A stretch of 64,000 nt of DNA from Aneurinibacillus tyrosinisolvens (GTDB lineage Bacteria; Bacillota; Bacilli; Aneurinibacillales; Aneurinibacillaceae). Both the position numbers and the translations under genes were made by a program. Location of the stretch: positions 1 through 64,000 of the forward strand of contig NZ_BBWZ01000018.1 of the NCBI RefSeq assembly GCF_001015055.1. Reading direction: 5' to 3'. Positions 55,026 to 63,902 of the stretch are shown one piece after another (position 1 is the stretch's first letter; each line of letters starts with the position of its first letter). Under the pieces are notes generated by a model, which saw only the letters and a program-made list of their open reading frames with translations, did not search any database and was not told where the DNA came from.

Positions 55026-55110
55026 CTCCTTCTGGTCTAAGCGGCCCCATGTGGGGCAAGGAGCGAGCCCGTCTCACGTATGACACTTATAAACTCGCAT
55101 TTCATAATAA
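55026..55110 (-). promoter_or_regulatory. candidate S6:S18 mRNA leader
   Basis: The 5' UTR of rpsF has a GC-rich hairpin GCCCC-ACAT-GGGGC (55044-55057) next to a CCGC element, before the ribosome site. Firmicute rpsF leaders bind the S6:S18 complex through a CCG bulge, so this is a plausible autoregulatory element. No full secondary-structure match could be made by eye. Confidence 0.4.
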
Positions 55111-55213
55111 TACTAAATAATTAATTTGAACGCAAGCTTTTTAATGAAATGAACTTGTTCATTCGCTACAACCAAATATTACCATTAAAAAACTGAAGTT
55201 GTCTACCATTATT

Positions 55214-56320
55214 TTACACATTAAAACGGAAGTGCATAACGTCTCCATCGGCCACTACATACTCTTTACCTTCCAGACGAAACTTTCCATTTTCTTTGGC
55301 GATTGCCATTGATCCCGCTTCAACTAAATCATCGTAGGCTACGACTTCAGCCCGGATAAATCCACGCTCAAAATCATTATGAATAACCGCCGCCGCCTGC
55401 GGCGCCTTTGTGCCGCGGCGAATGGTCCACGCCCGCACTTCCTGAACACCGGCTGTAAAATATGTGATAAGGCCAAGCAGCGAATAAGCTGCACGGATGA
55501 GCTTATCGAGTCCGGATTCTTCAAGCCCAAGCTCTTCAAGGAACATGGCCTTATCTTCTGCATCCATTTCAGCGATTTCCGATTCTACTTTGGCCGAGAT
55601 AATGACAACGCTTGAACCTTCTCCGGCCGCAAACCCTTTTACTTTCTCCACGTACGGGTTTTCCCCGTTCTCCGCTTGATGAATTCCATCCTCGCTTACG
55701 TTTGTAACATATAAAACCGGCTTCATCGTAAGCAGATGGAAGTGCTTTACAAGTTTTAATTCATCTTCTGAAAACCCCAGGCTGCGTGCGGGTTTTTCAT
55801 TTTCCAGTGCTTCTTTTACACGAAGAAGAACATCGTATTCTGCCTTGCTTTCTTTGTCCCCTGATTTCACCTTTCTTCCGAGACGCTCAATCCGGCGTTC
55901 CACAGATTCCAAATCTGCCAGAATCAATTCAAGGTTAATTGTTGTAATGTCGTTAATCGGATCGATTTTTCCTTCTACGTGCGTGATATTCTCATCTTCG
56001 AAGCAGCGCACTACATGGGCGATCGCATCGACTTCACGGATGTGGGAAAGAAACTGGTTTCCGAGCCCTTCACCCTTGCTGGCGCCACGTACAAGGCCCG
56101 CAATATCAACGAATTGGAAAGCGGTCGGTACGGTTTTTTTCGGCACCACAAGTTCGGTTAATTTATCCAGGCGGGAATCCGGGACTTCTACGACCCCTAC
56201 ATTTGGTTCAATTGTACAGAACGGATAGTTCGCTGATTCAGCCCCCGCCTGGGTAATCGCGTTAAAAAGAGTGGATTTCCCTACGTTTGGAAGCCCTACA
56301 ATTCCACAAGAATTAGCCAT
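55214..56320 (-). CDS. ychF: redox-regulated ATPase YchF
   Basis: 368 residues from ATG 56320 (AAGGAGTG upstream). OBG-family P-loop CGIVGLPNVGKSTLFNA, FVDIAGLVRGASKGEGLGN, and a C-terminal TGS domain (FNV end). Binds ribosomes and hydrolyses ATP. It precedes the rpsF operon, as in Bacillus (yyaF). Confidence 0.96.
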   Translation of the reverse strand: MANSCGIVGLPNVGKSTLFNAITQAGAESANYPFCTIEPNVGVVEVPDSRLDKLTELVVPKKTVPTAFQFVDIAGLVRGASKGEGLGNQFLSHIREVDAIAHVVRCFEDENITHVEGKIDPINDITTINLELILADLESVERRIERLGRKVKSGDKESKAEYDVLLRVKEALENEKPARSLGFSEDELKLVKHFHLLTMKPVLYVTNVSEDGIHQAENGENPYVEKVKGFAAGEGSSVVIISAKVESEIAEMDAEDKAMFLEELGLEESGLDKLIRAAYSLLGLITYFTAGVQEVRAWTIRRGTKAPQAAAVIHNDFERGFIRAEVVAYDDLVEAGSMAIAKENGKFRLEGKEYVVADGDVMHFRFNV

Positions 56321-56407
56321 ATATGTAAACACTCCTTACATTAATTTCAAAAACACTTTCACCATTATAGCATGACAAGCAGCACGGAAAAAATAAATTC
56401 ATTTTCC

Positions 56408-56436
56408 ATAAAAAAACACCGCGGCTACACGGTGTT
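56408..56436 (-). terminator. terminator overlapping the MCP stop codon
   Basis: AACACCG / CGGTGTT stem with the MCP stop codon (56425-56427) in the loop, followed on the minus strand by TTTTTTTATGG. Confidence 0.75.
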
Positions 56437-58152
56437 CTCATTCGTACTATCCATCTTTTCCGCCTGGGGGAGCGTAAATACTAATATCGAAGATTCCAGG
56501 TTCTCATAAAGGCGGTTCAAGTTCTCACTTAACGTTTTTAACTGCTCGATAGAGTGGCTCTGCTGGGCGACCGATACGGAAACTTCCTGTACAGAAGCTA
56601 CTTCCTGTACAGAGATGGCGGTAATTTGCTGGATCGAGCCAAGAACCTGGTTTGTTCGATCCGTCATTCCCTCCGCTTCTTTTTCAATGCTTGTTGTTCC
56701 GCTTGCGACATCGGATACCGCCTGATAAATTTCTTCAAAAATCTGGCCGTTGATTTCAACGAGCTCAGATCCCCTCACTACTTCCTGAAAACTTACTTCA
56801 TTGCTTTGAATTGCGTTATTCGATGCTTGTTGTATAGCCTGAACACTTTCTATAATATTTCCAACCGAATGATTCGTCTGTCCGGCTAAACGCTGGATTT
56901 CCTGGGCAACAACAGCAAATCCTCTTCCCGCGTCTCCGGCCCTTGCCGCCTCAATGGATGCATTGAGTGACAGAAGGTTAATCTGCGAGGCAATTTGTTT
57001 GATAATATGAATCACCTCGGCGATTTCCTGAGAACGAACACCGAGCTGTTTCAGCTGCTCGGATGCTTCCGCGCCGCGGCTTAAAATTCTGTCCATCTGT
57101 GTAGAAATTTCCTTTACCTGCTCATTTCCTCTTTGCGATAATTCACGCGAATGTCCAGAGGATAAGGCGATTTCTTTTATTTTCCCATCCACCTTAGCCA
57201 CAGCCTCTGCTGTTTTCGTGAACAAATCGGATACTTCTTTTATGTACCCTGTCCTGTTTTCCTGGCCGGCAGCCACCTCCGAGGCAGCAAGCGAAATGTG
57301 CTTTGATTCGTCTGCCACCTGCTGGGAAGCAAGCAATAACTCTTTACCGGCATTACCGACCAGATGAGAACTCTGGTTCATTTGCTGGATAACGTTGATA
57401 AGCTTTTGTCTCAGCTGTTCAAACCCACCGGCCAGCATCCCAATTTCATCTGTGCCCGGATTTGTAATTTCATTCGTTAAATCACCGGACGTTAGCTGCC
57501 TGGCATGCTCCGCTAAAGAAACAATCGGCTTTGTTATTTTTTTTGCGATAAAAGAAGAAATCAACCAGCCAATCGCCATGTTTAAAAAAATGAGAAAAAC
57601 CGACCCGCCGAATATAAATTGTTCCAGCTTTTTAATAAATTCGGCGTCCATGTCAATCGCAAGAATCGCGCTTGTACCGAGAACAGGGGCAAAAATAGTC
57701 TTATGTACGCCTCGTTTATCCTCATAGATTTGGCTTATTTCCGTCGATCCCTGCAAAGCGGCGTCCATTTGCCTAGTAAAAGGATAAGCGGTTTTATGCT
57801 CTTTTGAATTACTTAATGCGATAAGATATCCTTTGCCGTTTTCTTTGGCAAGTACGTATACGTTCTCAACGCCCGCTCTTTTCTGGTAATTATTGAGGAC
57901 GGTTACTAGCTGCTCATATTGCCTTGGGTTTTGTATAGCCCCATTGACCATAACCGGACCTGCGATCGTTTGCAGCCCTTCCATTCTAACTTTTAAAATG
58001 TTTTCAAATCCCGGTGCCACCTGCTTATTGATAATGTACGTGGATGTTGCATAAAGCATAAAGCTGAAAAACAAAGAAAATGCGGTAAAGGGAATAATAA
58101 ATCCGAGAGATATTTTACGAGAAATCGAATGCCCTGCTTTCAAAAATCCCAT
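56425..58152 (-). CDS. methyl-accepting chemotaxis protein
   Basis: 575 residues: TM1 (~17-38), extracellular sensor (~40-170), TM2 (~180-200), HAMP, and the MCP signalling domain with [20 protein letters not shown] then [15 protein letters not shown] (the hairpin tip). It transmits an extracellular signal to CheA. The ligand is not predictable. Its last codons lie inside a terminator hairpin. No chemotaxis genes are adjacent. Confidence 0.95.
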   Translation of the reverse strand: MGFLKAGHSISRKISLGFIIPFTAFSLFFSFMLYATSTYIINKQVAPGFENILKVRMEGLQTIAGPVMVNGAIQNPRQYEQLVTVLNNYQKRAGVENVYVLAKENGKGYLIALSNSKEHKTAYPFTRQMDAALQGSTEISQIYEDKRGVHKTIFAPVLGTSAILAIDMDAEFIKKLEQFIFGGSVFLIFLNMAIGWLISSFIAKKITKPIVSLAEHARQLTSGDLTNEITNPGTDEIGMLAGGFEQLRQKLINVIQQMNQSSHLVGNAGKELLLASQQVADESKHISLAASEVAAGQENRTGYIKEVSDLFTKTAEAVAKVDGKIKEIALSSGHSRELSQRGNEQVKEISTQMDRILSRGAEASEQLKQLGVRSQEIAEVIHIIKQIASQINLLSLNASIEAARAGDAGRGFAVVAQEIQRLAGQTNHSVGNIIESVQAIQQASNNAIQSNEVSFQEVVRGSELVEINGQIFEEIYQAVSDVASGTTSIEKEAEGMTDRTNQVLGSIQQITAISVQEVASVQEVSVSVAQQSHSIEQLKTLSENLNRLYENLESSILVFTLPQAEKMDSTNENTV

Positions 58153-58358
58153 TGTCTTCCGCTCCTTCTACTATGCCTGAAGATCTAAGTGCGCCATAGT
58201 AATACAGGTCGATATTACTACCGGGACAGGGACTTTTCAATAAACTTGGCTTATTCTTTATCTTATTTTTACAAACTTTATACATAAACTTTATATCTTA
58301 TGGCACATCCCGTAATTATATTTCGGCATGGAGATACTACTTTCAGGAGGTGAAGACC
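58153..58358. promoter_or_regulatory. divergent intergenic region MCP / small ORF
   Basis: 206 bp with AT-rich sequence (ACTTTATACATAAACTTTATATCTTA) that could hold promoters for both directions. No specific element could be assigned. Confidence 0.3.
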
Positions 58359-58508
58359 ATGCCAAATGAGTATTTAAACGAATACCCCCCTGCTCCGCTC
58401 TCGGAAAAGGAGGTGGAGAAGCTTCAATCCCTTGAACGGCAGCTAAGCCAGGAGCTCGAGAAGCCGATTCTCCTTATGGCCTTTGAGAAGGCTTCTTCCC
58501 AGCAGTAA
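58359..58508 (+). CDS. small 49-residue protein of unknown function
   Basis: Starts with ATG 58359 behind a strong CAGGAGGTG. Sequence: MPNEYLNEYPPAPLSEKEVE, then KLQSLERQLSQELEKPILLM and AFEKASSQQ. It is highly charged and helical. A strong terminator follows the stop by 8 bp, so it is a complete transcription unit. Not recognised; Glu/Lys-rich composition suits a small regulatory or sporulation protein. Confidence 0.6.
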   Translation: MPNEYLNEYPPAPLSEKEVEKLQSLERQLSQELEKPILLMAFEKASSQQ

Positions 58509-58515
58509 AAAACAC

Positions 58516-58562
58516 AAAAAGGGTGCGGACAAAAAGAAACTTCTTTGTCCGCACCCTTTTTT
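58516..58562. terminator. strong bidirectional terminator
   Basis: AAAAAGGGTGCGGACAAA / TTTGTCCGCACCCTTTTT, an 18-bp stem with an 11-base loop, with A- and T-tracts on both sides. It serves the small ORF (plus) and the YyzM-like gene (minus). Confidence 0.9.
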
Positions 58563-58576
58563 CATAAAGAAGGATT

Positions 58577-58781
58577 TTATTCTTTTGGCTCTGCCTGAAG
58601 CAAAATTTTCTTGATTCTCTTCTCAAATTTTTTGCCGGGGGATTAATACACTGTGCTCGCACCCCATACATTTAATCCGGATATCCATCCCCATGCGTAT
58701 AATTTTCCACTCGTTTGCGCCACAGGGGTGGGATTTTTTCATTTCCACTACATCGCCAAGCCCGAATTCTTTTCGCTCCAC
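58577..58781 (-). pseudogene. DUF951 family protein (YyzM-like), single-base insertion
   Basis: From GTG 58781 (AAGGGGG seven bases upstream) the frame gives the DUF951 pattern EFGLGDVVEMKKSHPCGANE, WKIIRMGMDIRIKCMGCEHS, LIPRQK, then stops at 58623-58625 after 52 residues. Removing one A from the A6 run at 58626-58631 continues as FEKRIKKILLQAEPKE to 58577, the usual ~67 residues. DUF951 proteins lie near mscS and ychF in Bacillales. Either a truncated protein or a sequence error. Confidence 0.7.
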
Positions 58782-58793
58782 GTCCAAGCCCCC

Positions 58794-59732
58794 TTATTTG
58801 TTGTCACTTTGTTTTGCACCCGCCTGTTCAGCGTCTTTAGTCGCCGATTGAATGTCTGTTTTCAAGCCGTCCTGCTGTGAAACCATTACCATATGAGGAT
58901 AAGGAATTTCGATTCCCTTTTTATCAAACATTTCTTTGATTTCTGCGCGAAGCTTTCGCATAACCGGTATATGCTTGAGCGGCTGGCATTCTGCTATAAC
59001 ACGAATGACAATGTCAGATGGGCCAAACTGTTCAACACCAAGTACAGAAGGTGTCTCTACAATTTCCTCCATCTCATCCTTCCATTTTGGTGCCGCCTCT
59101 TCCAGCATAGCCAAAACACGGCTAATATCCTCGTTATAGGAAACACTAACATCTACGACAGCGACAGAATTCTCAATCGATAAGTTGGTCACTTCTTTAA
59201 TGCTTCCGTTAGGAATAATGTGCACTTCTCCTGTCCAAACTTTGATACGGGTAATACGGAGCCCGATTTCCTGCACTGTTCCTGTTACATTATTAATGGT
59301 TATTACATCACCTACGGCAAACTGATCCTCAAATATAATAAAAAATCCCGTAATAATATCCCGGACTAAATTTTGTGCGCCAAAACCAATGGCCAGACCC
59401 AATACTCCGGCACTTGCAAGAAGGGGCTGCGGATTATAACCAAAAAAGAGAAAGATATTGAAAAAAGCGACAAAATAAATCGTATATTTTGCAATATTAC
59501 TCGTGAGCGTGCGCATGGTTTCGCTGCGTCTTGGATCCATCCGAAGCCTCTGGAAACGCCCCTCTTCACGCCGCATAAATATCCTGTTTATAGCAGCATT
59601 GGAGACTCCAATGACTACTCTCGCTGCAATAAGAATGAGAATAATTTTTAAAACAATTCCTCCGAACAAAATCCATCTATCTATGTCTGTCACATAGGAT
59701 ATAAAATTATCGTAATACTTTTCTATGTTCAA
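58794..59732 (-). CDS. mscS: small-conductance mechanosensitive channel (MscS family)
   Basis: 312 residues: three TM helices in the first ~135, then the MscS pore/beta domain with SAGVLGLAIGFGAQNLVRDI. It opens under membrane tension to release solutes. TTG start with GAGGAGG upstream. B. subtilis has a homologue (ykuT/yyaE-type) in a similar neighbourhood. Confidence 0.93.
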   Translation of the reverse strand: MNIEKYYDNFISYVTDIDRWILFGGIVLKIILILIAARVVIGVSNAAINRIFMRREEGRFQRLRMDPRRSETMRTLTSNIAKYTIYFVAFFNIFLFFGYNPQPLLASAGVLGLAIGFGAQNLVRDIITGFFIIFEDQFAVGDVITINNVTGTVQEIGLRITRIKVWTGEVHIIPNGSIKEVTNLSIENSVAVVDVSVSYNEDISRVLAMLEEAAPKWKDEMEEIVETPSVLGVEQFGPSDIVIRVIAECQPLKHIPVMRKLRAEIKEMFDKKGIEIPYPHMVMVSQQDGLKTDIQSATKDAEQAGAKQSDNK

Positions 59733-59774
59733 TTTTTTTATTCCTCCTCACCCTGTTGCCCTCTCTTTATGGCT

Positions 59775-60035
59775 CTAATTTTCTTCTCTTTGATAAGTAA
59801 CATATGTCTCTTTTACTTTATGATAATACCCTTTTATGTCTACTTTTTCATCCTTTATAATGCGGTTTGCCTTCCAAAAGTCTTCCCGGGGTACATCTAT
59901 GGACAGAGCACAGCCCGCTGTAATTTCTCTTGGTGTCGGGCGCGTGTCAATTTCAATATCCGCGTATTCCAGGAGCATTTCAGCCCGCAAAGCCTGCTGT
60001 GTGGAGTCAAAAGCAATTAAGATCATTCTGCACAC
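59775..60035 (-). CDS. DUF3343 protein (putative Se/S carrier-like)
   Basis: About 86 residues from GTG 60035 (GAGGGG six bases upstream; a slightly longer ATG start lacks spacing). Pattern LIAFDSTQQALRAEMLLEYA, RPTPREITAGCALSIDV matches DUF3343, whose Pfam name is putative Se/S carrier-like, with the conserved Cys after the TPREI segment. Comparative genomics links the family to selenium use. It stands alone between mscS and yyaC. Confidence 0.8.
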   Translation of the reverse strand: MCRMILIAFDSTQQALRAEMLLEYADIEIDTRPTPREITAGCALSIDVPREDFWKANRIIKDEKVDIKGYYHKVKETYVTYQREEN

Positions 60036-60312
60036 ATTCATCCCCTCATTTGCACATCGTTCAGACTTCTTTCTTCTTCCCTCTATAAACTATATCAAAG
60101 ATTAAGAAGAGAATCCAAAAACACGCTCGCCGAAGAATATACACCCAGTTAGTGTCATACCATTTAGTAAGTGGTATAAACACTAATAAAACGCCAATTA
60201 TATTTCTAAGAATTTGTCCCTTTCTTTTATCCTCTGAATAAGCTATGTAAGGAGTATATTTTCGGAAAAATTTACGTATACTAATACCATTATTTTTTGA
60301 CGGGAGGTACGC
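60036..60312. other. intergenic region upstream of yyaC
   Basis: About 277 bp of AT-rich sequence. It carries an open minus-strand frame (see rejected list), the GACGGGAGG ribosome site for yyaC at its right end, and no confident promoter. Confidence 0.4.
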
Positions 60313-60948
60313 ATGATAAACAATAGCAATACGGTACACATGTATCCGCCCCATCCTTTTCGAATCGATCATTCAGAGGAGCAGGCCGTCCAGCAGTTAA
60401 GCCAGAATCTACAGCAGCGCCTTAAAATATACCGCGGTTATTCTGATATTGTTATTTTTTGCATTGGGACGGATCGCTCAACCGGTGATGCACTCGGTCC
60501 GATTGTCGGATCGAACCTGGAGAGAATGTATCCTTCCAATACAACGATTTATGGTACACTTGATTCTCCGGTGCATGCGGTAAATCTGCAGGAAACCATT
60601 GACCTTGTGAAAGCAAATCATCATAATCCCCTCATCATTGCGATTGACGCCTGTCTCGGCCAGTTAAACAGCGTTGGAAAAATCACCGTTTCCCATGGCC
60701 CGATTAAGCCGGGTGCCGGGGTAAAAAAGCAGCTGCCGGAAGTAGGTACATTCCATATTACAGGAATCGTAAACATCGGCGGGTTTATGGAATACTTTGT
60801 TTTACAAAACACACGGTTAAGCATTGTGATGAAGATGGGCGAAATCATTGCCTCCGCATTGAATCATGCCATCACGCAATCCAGGGAATATCCTCACCGC
60901 TACAATTCACTCTCAACGAGTTCTCTTTTTCAAAGCGCATCCGAATAA
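60313..60948 (+). CDS. yyaC: spore protease YyaC
   Basis: 211 residues with the YyaC (DUF1256) pattern: SDIVIFCIGTDRSTGDALGP, GTLDSPVHAVNLQETI, LSIDACLGQ-type and GVKKQLPEVGTFHITG. GPR-like aspartate/related fold in spore formers; found only in endospore-forming bacteria. ATG with GGGAGG upstream. Its presence supports an endospore-forming Bacillales host. Confidence 0.95.
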   Translation: MINNSNTVHMYPPHPFRIDHSEEQAVQQLSQNLQQRLKIYRGYSDIVIFCIGTDRSTGDALGPIVGSNLERMYPSNTTIYGTLDSPVHAVNLQETIDLVKANHHNPLIIAIDACLGQLNSVGKITVSHGPIKPGAGVKKQLPEVGTFHITGIVNIGGFMEYFVLQNTRLSIVMKMGEIIASALNHAITQSREYPHRYNSLSTSSLFQSASE

Positions 60949-60973
60949 TAAAGTTCCGCTTCTTTATAAAAGG

Positions 60974-61034
60974 AAGAGCATATGATTCGCTGCTCATTCA
61001 TTACATTGAGATAAGCAGGGTATCATATGCTCTT
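60974..61034. terminator. long terminator hairpin between yyaC and DUF554 gene
   Basis: Perfect 13-bp outer stem AAGAGCATATGAT / ATCATATGCTCTT with nested GCTGCT/AAGCAG pairs. It is followed by a short T-tract on the plus strand and lies between convergent genes. Confidence 0.75.
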
Positions 61035-61039
61035 TACTA

Positions 61040-61777
61040 TTACGAAACTAACTGGAGCAGCCAATCCTTAATAGCCGGCCACTTCTGAAGAATAGGTACA
61101 GCCGCGCAAACAACGATAAGAGCGGGCAGCATATTAGCCGTTCTAACCTTCTTAATTTCCAACAGATTAACCGCAATCGCCATAATCATAATTCCGCCTG
61201 TAGCCGTAAGCTCATTCACAACGAGAAGGAGCATTTCCTTGCTCATCAGCTGGTTGATGTAGCTGGCGCTCAGAGCGATTGCCGACTGGTAAAGAAAAAC
61301 GGGCACGGCCGAAAATGCCACGCCTCCACCCAGGGCCGAAGCAAAAATGACGGCAGAAAATCCATCGAGCATCGCTTTCGTGAATAATACCTGGTGGTCA
61401 TTTCGCAGCCCGCTGTCAAGAGCCCCTAAAATCGCCATGGCTCCGACGCAGTATACAAGCGTCGCGGTAACAAAAGCGGTAGCAACACTCCCCTTTCCTT
61501 TTCCGCCTACTCTATTCTCAAGCCAAAGGCCGACACTGTGAAGTTTATCCTCAATCCCCCACCATTCTCCAAGAACACTTCCTACTACAAGGCTAAAGAT
61601 AACAAGCAGAAAATTACCGGACTTTAAACCCATGCCAATCCCAAGCACGAATACAGCGAGAGCGATACCCTGCATTACTGTCGTTCTTACCTGATCCTTT
61701 ATCCCTGAGAGCAGGGAACCCAGGAGAGCCCCTACAATGATTGCCACTGCGTTCACGATTGTTCCTACTAACACCAT
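61040..61777 (-). CDS. DUF554 membrane protein (YdfK-like)
   Basis: About 245 residues from ATG 61777 (GGAGGAG upstream), with about seven TM helices. Gly-rich segments (GTIVNAVAIIVGALLGSLLS, LGSGLR-type) fit DUF554. Function unknown. It follows the cysteine desulfurase by 19 bp, so the two may be co-transcribed. Confidence 0.9.
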   Translation of the reverse strand: MVLVGTIVNAVAIIVGALLGSLLSGIKDQVRTTVMQGIALAVFVLGIGMGLKSGNFLLVIFSLVVGSVLGEWWGIEDKLHSVGLWLENRVGGKGKGSVATAFVTATLVYCVGAMAILGALDSGLRNDHQVLFTKAMLDGFSAVIFASALGGGVAFSAVPVFLYQSAIALSASYINQLMSKEMLLLVVNELTATGGIMIMAIAVNLLEIKKVRTANMLPALIVVCAAVPILQKWPAIKDWLLQLVS

Positions 61778-61796
61778 TGCTGAACTTTCTCCTCCT

Positions 61797-62951
61797 CTAG
61801 ATGACAAAAGCCTCCCGTATTTCTACTAAAGCAGCCAGTAACTTATTTATATCTTCTATTTCGTTGAAATAGCCGAAGCTAATTCGCACGGCTCCTGTTT
61901 CCTTTGTTCCCACCGTCTCATGGGCGAGAGGGGTACAGTGAAAGCCGGCGCGCACAGCAATGCTGTATTCACGGTCTAAAATATAGGCGAGTTCGGAAGC
62001 ATCAATCCCTTTCATTGTAAATGGAATCACCGCAAGCCGTTCGGTATCAATACCGGGACCATAAACAGTAATCCCTTCTATTTCTTTGAGCTTTTGCAGT
62101 GCATGCTTTGTCAGCATCCATTCTTTCTCCCGGATTCTCTCCAGGCCTGTCTCCAGGATAAAATCTAACCCTGCCGACAATCCTGCAATGCCCGGTGTAT
62201 TCACTGTCCCGCTTTCATACCGGTCAGGACGGGTGGCGGGTTGATCGATATCTTCCGAGTGGCTGCCTGTGCCGCCATGGAGCAAGGGAATCAAATCGAT
62301 AGAAGGATGAACATACAGCCCTCCTGTTCCCTGCGGACCGTAGAGCCCTTTATGGCCTGGAAACGCCAGCATATGAATATTCATCTTTTCTACGTCGATC
62401 GGCAAGATACCTGCGGTTTGCGCAGCGTCCACGAGAAAGGCAATGTTATGCTTGCGTGCCATTTCTCCAATTTCAGCTACAGGCGCGATAGTCCCGAGCA
62501 GGTTTGAGCCGTGGCTTACGACAATGAGCTTTGTCCTCTCCTGAATGGCTTCCTGAATCGATGCTTGCGGAAATGTATGCTGTTCCGGCTTTATGTACGT
62601 TATCTGTACCCCGACGTTCTTTTTTAAAAATTCCAGTGGACGGCGCACAGAATTGTGCTCAAGAGAAGTTGTGATGACATGATCGCCCGGTTTTAGAAAT
62701 CCTTTGATCGCCTGGTTTAATGCCATGGTGGCGTTCGTTGTAAAAAAGATATCATTTGGGTTTTTTACATTAAAAAGGCGGGCAAGCTTCACTCTCGCCT
62801 GATATACTGTTTTGCTTGCTCTCATAGAAAGCACATGCCCTCCGCGTCCCGGGTTCGCTCCGTACTCCTCGATACACCGGGCAACTGCCTGGCTTACTTC
62901 CGGCGGCTTTGGCCAGCTGGAAGCAGCATTGTCCAAATAATTTATCCGCAC
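61797..62951 (-). CDS. class V cysteine desulfurase (EF2568-like family)
   Basis: 384 residues, fold-type I PLP: LDNAASSWPKP, HGSNLLGTIAPV, DAAQTAGILPIDVEKM, GHKGLYGPQGTGGLYVHP with the PLP Lys, RAGFHCTPLAHETVGT with a Cys in the active-site loop. This matches the EF2568-type cysteine desulfurase family, which Haft and Self linked with orphan SelD and selenium-dependent hydroxylases. GTG start with GGAGGGTG upstream. It would mobilise sulfur, or possibly selenium, from cysteine/selenocysteine. Not adjacent to suf. Confidence 0.88.
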   Translation of the reverse strand: MRINYLDNAASSWPKPPEVSQAVARCIEEYGANPGRGGHVLSMRASKTVYQARVKLARLFNVKNPNDIFFTTNATMALNQAIKGFLKPGDHVITTSLEHNSVRRPLEFLKKNVGVQITYIKPEQHTFPQASIQEAIQERTKLIVVSHGSNLLGTIAPVAEIGEMARKHNIAFLVDAAQTAGILPIDVEKMNIHMLAFPGHKGLYGPQGTGGLYVHPSIDLIPLLHGGTGSHSEDIDQPATRPDRYESGTVNTPGIAGLSAGLDFILETGLERIREKEWMLTKHALQKLKEIEGITVYGPGIDTERLAVIPFTMKGIDASELAYILDREYSIAVRAGFHCTPLAHETVGTKETGAVRISFGYFNEIEDINKLLAALVEIREAFVI

Positions 62952-62995
62952 GTTTACACCCTCCTTTGTTTAGCTATTTATCCTATGCAGCAGTG

Positions 62996-63023
62996 AAGGC
63001 AACCCTTTAGTGAGGTTGCCTTT
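62996..63023 (-). terminator. hairpin terminator after spo0J
   Basis: AAGGCAACC / GGTTGCCTT with an 8-base loop, 28 bp beyond the spo0J stop, with a short T-tail only on the plus side (TTTGGTC). Confidence 0.6.
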
Positions 63024-63050
63024 GGTCATAAGCATTTAACTGCCGTTCTT

Positions 63051-63902
63051 TTATCCTTTTTCAATAATTTCCAGAATGCGTTCCAGATCATCTTCCGAGA
63101 AGTACGCGATTTCTATTTTTCCTTTATTTTTGCTTTTCCCCGGTTTAATATTCACCGATGTTCCAAATGCCATACGCATTCTTTCCTCAAGTTCTTTTAC
63201 AAAATTTTGTTTCACGGCCAATCGTGTTTCACGTGAAACATTTTTCTTTTCTTCCATTTTTTTCACGATATCTTCTAGTTCACGTGCACTTAGCGATTTC
63301 TTCTCCACTTCTTTTGCGAGTTCTATTTTTACGCTGTCCCTCTCTATCCCGAGCAGCGTACGGGCATGCCCCATAGAAAGGCTGCCTTCCGAGACACGTT
63401 CCTGAATCTCCTCCGGAAGCTGAAGCAAACGCAAGAAATTCGCAACGTGTGGGCGGCTTTTTCCTACCTTTTTAGCGAGCTCTTCCTGTTTTAGTGAAAA
63501 AGCGGACATTAGCTTTTGATACGCCTGGGCAATTTCAATTGCATTTAGGTTCTCACGCTGTACGTTTTCAATAAGGGCGATTTGCATCACTTGTTCGTCG
63601 GTGAAATCTTTAATAGCAACAGGCACATGATCCAGCCCGGCTATTTTAGCGGCGCGCAGCCTTCTTTCTCCGGCTACCAATTCATACCCTTTCACGCTCT
63701 TTCTGGCAACAAGCGGTTGAATAATTCCATGTTCTTTAATCGATTCTGCAAGCTCCTTCAATGCCTCTTCTTCAAAGAATTTACGGGGCTGATACGGATT
63801 GGGACGGATGTTTTTGATTTCTACTTGCAAAATGTGATCATTCTCATCTACTTCCAGTGAAGGAATTAATGCATCAAGCCCACGGCCTAACCGCTTATTC
63901 AA
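63051..63902 (-). CDS. spo0J: chromosome partitioning protein ParB/Spo0J
   Basis: About 283 residues from TTG 63902 (AGAGGTGAT six bases upstream; TTG/GTC starts nearby are alternatives). KRLGRGLDALIP, the ParB CTP domain with RPNPYQPRKFF and LVAGERRLRAAK, the HTH (KVGKSRPHVANFLRLLQLP), and a C-terminal dimer domain. It binds parS, spreads as a CTP clamp, and with Soj controls origin segregation and replication. Its own reading frame contains a parS site, as in B. subtilis. It overlaps soj by 8 bp. Confidence 0.96.
   Translation of the reverse strand: MNKRLGRGLDALIPSLEVDENDHILQVEIKNIRPNPYQPRKFFEEEALKELAESIKEHGIIQPLVARKSVKGYELVAGERRLRAAKIAGLDHVPVAIKDFTDEQVMQIALIENVQRENLNAIEIAQAYQKLMSAFSLKQEELAKKVGKSRPHVANFLRLLQLPEEIQERVSEGSLSMGHARTLLGIERDSVKIELAKEVEKKSLSARELEDIVKKMEEKKNVSRETRLAVKQNFVKELEERMRMAFGTSVNIKPGKSKNKGKIEIAYFSEDDLERILEIIEKG
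63225..63240. promoter_or_regulatory. parS site
   Basis: Perfect 16-bp palindrome TGTTTCACGTGAAACA, identical to the consensus parS, inside spo0J. ParB loading site; it encodes Val-Ser-Arg-Glu-Thr in the ParB frame. Confidence 0.95.

Noticed and set aside
60061..60372. 103-codon minus-strand open frame with two TM-like segments near 60,100-60,300
   Set aside because: No start codon with a ribosome site outside the yyaC coding region; the only ATG lies inside yyaC on the opposite strand. AT-rich frames of this length can be chance.
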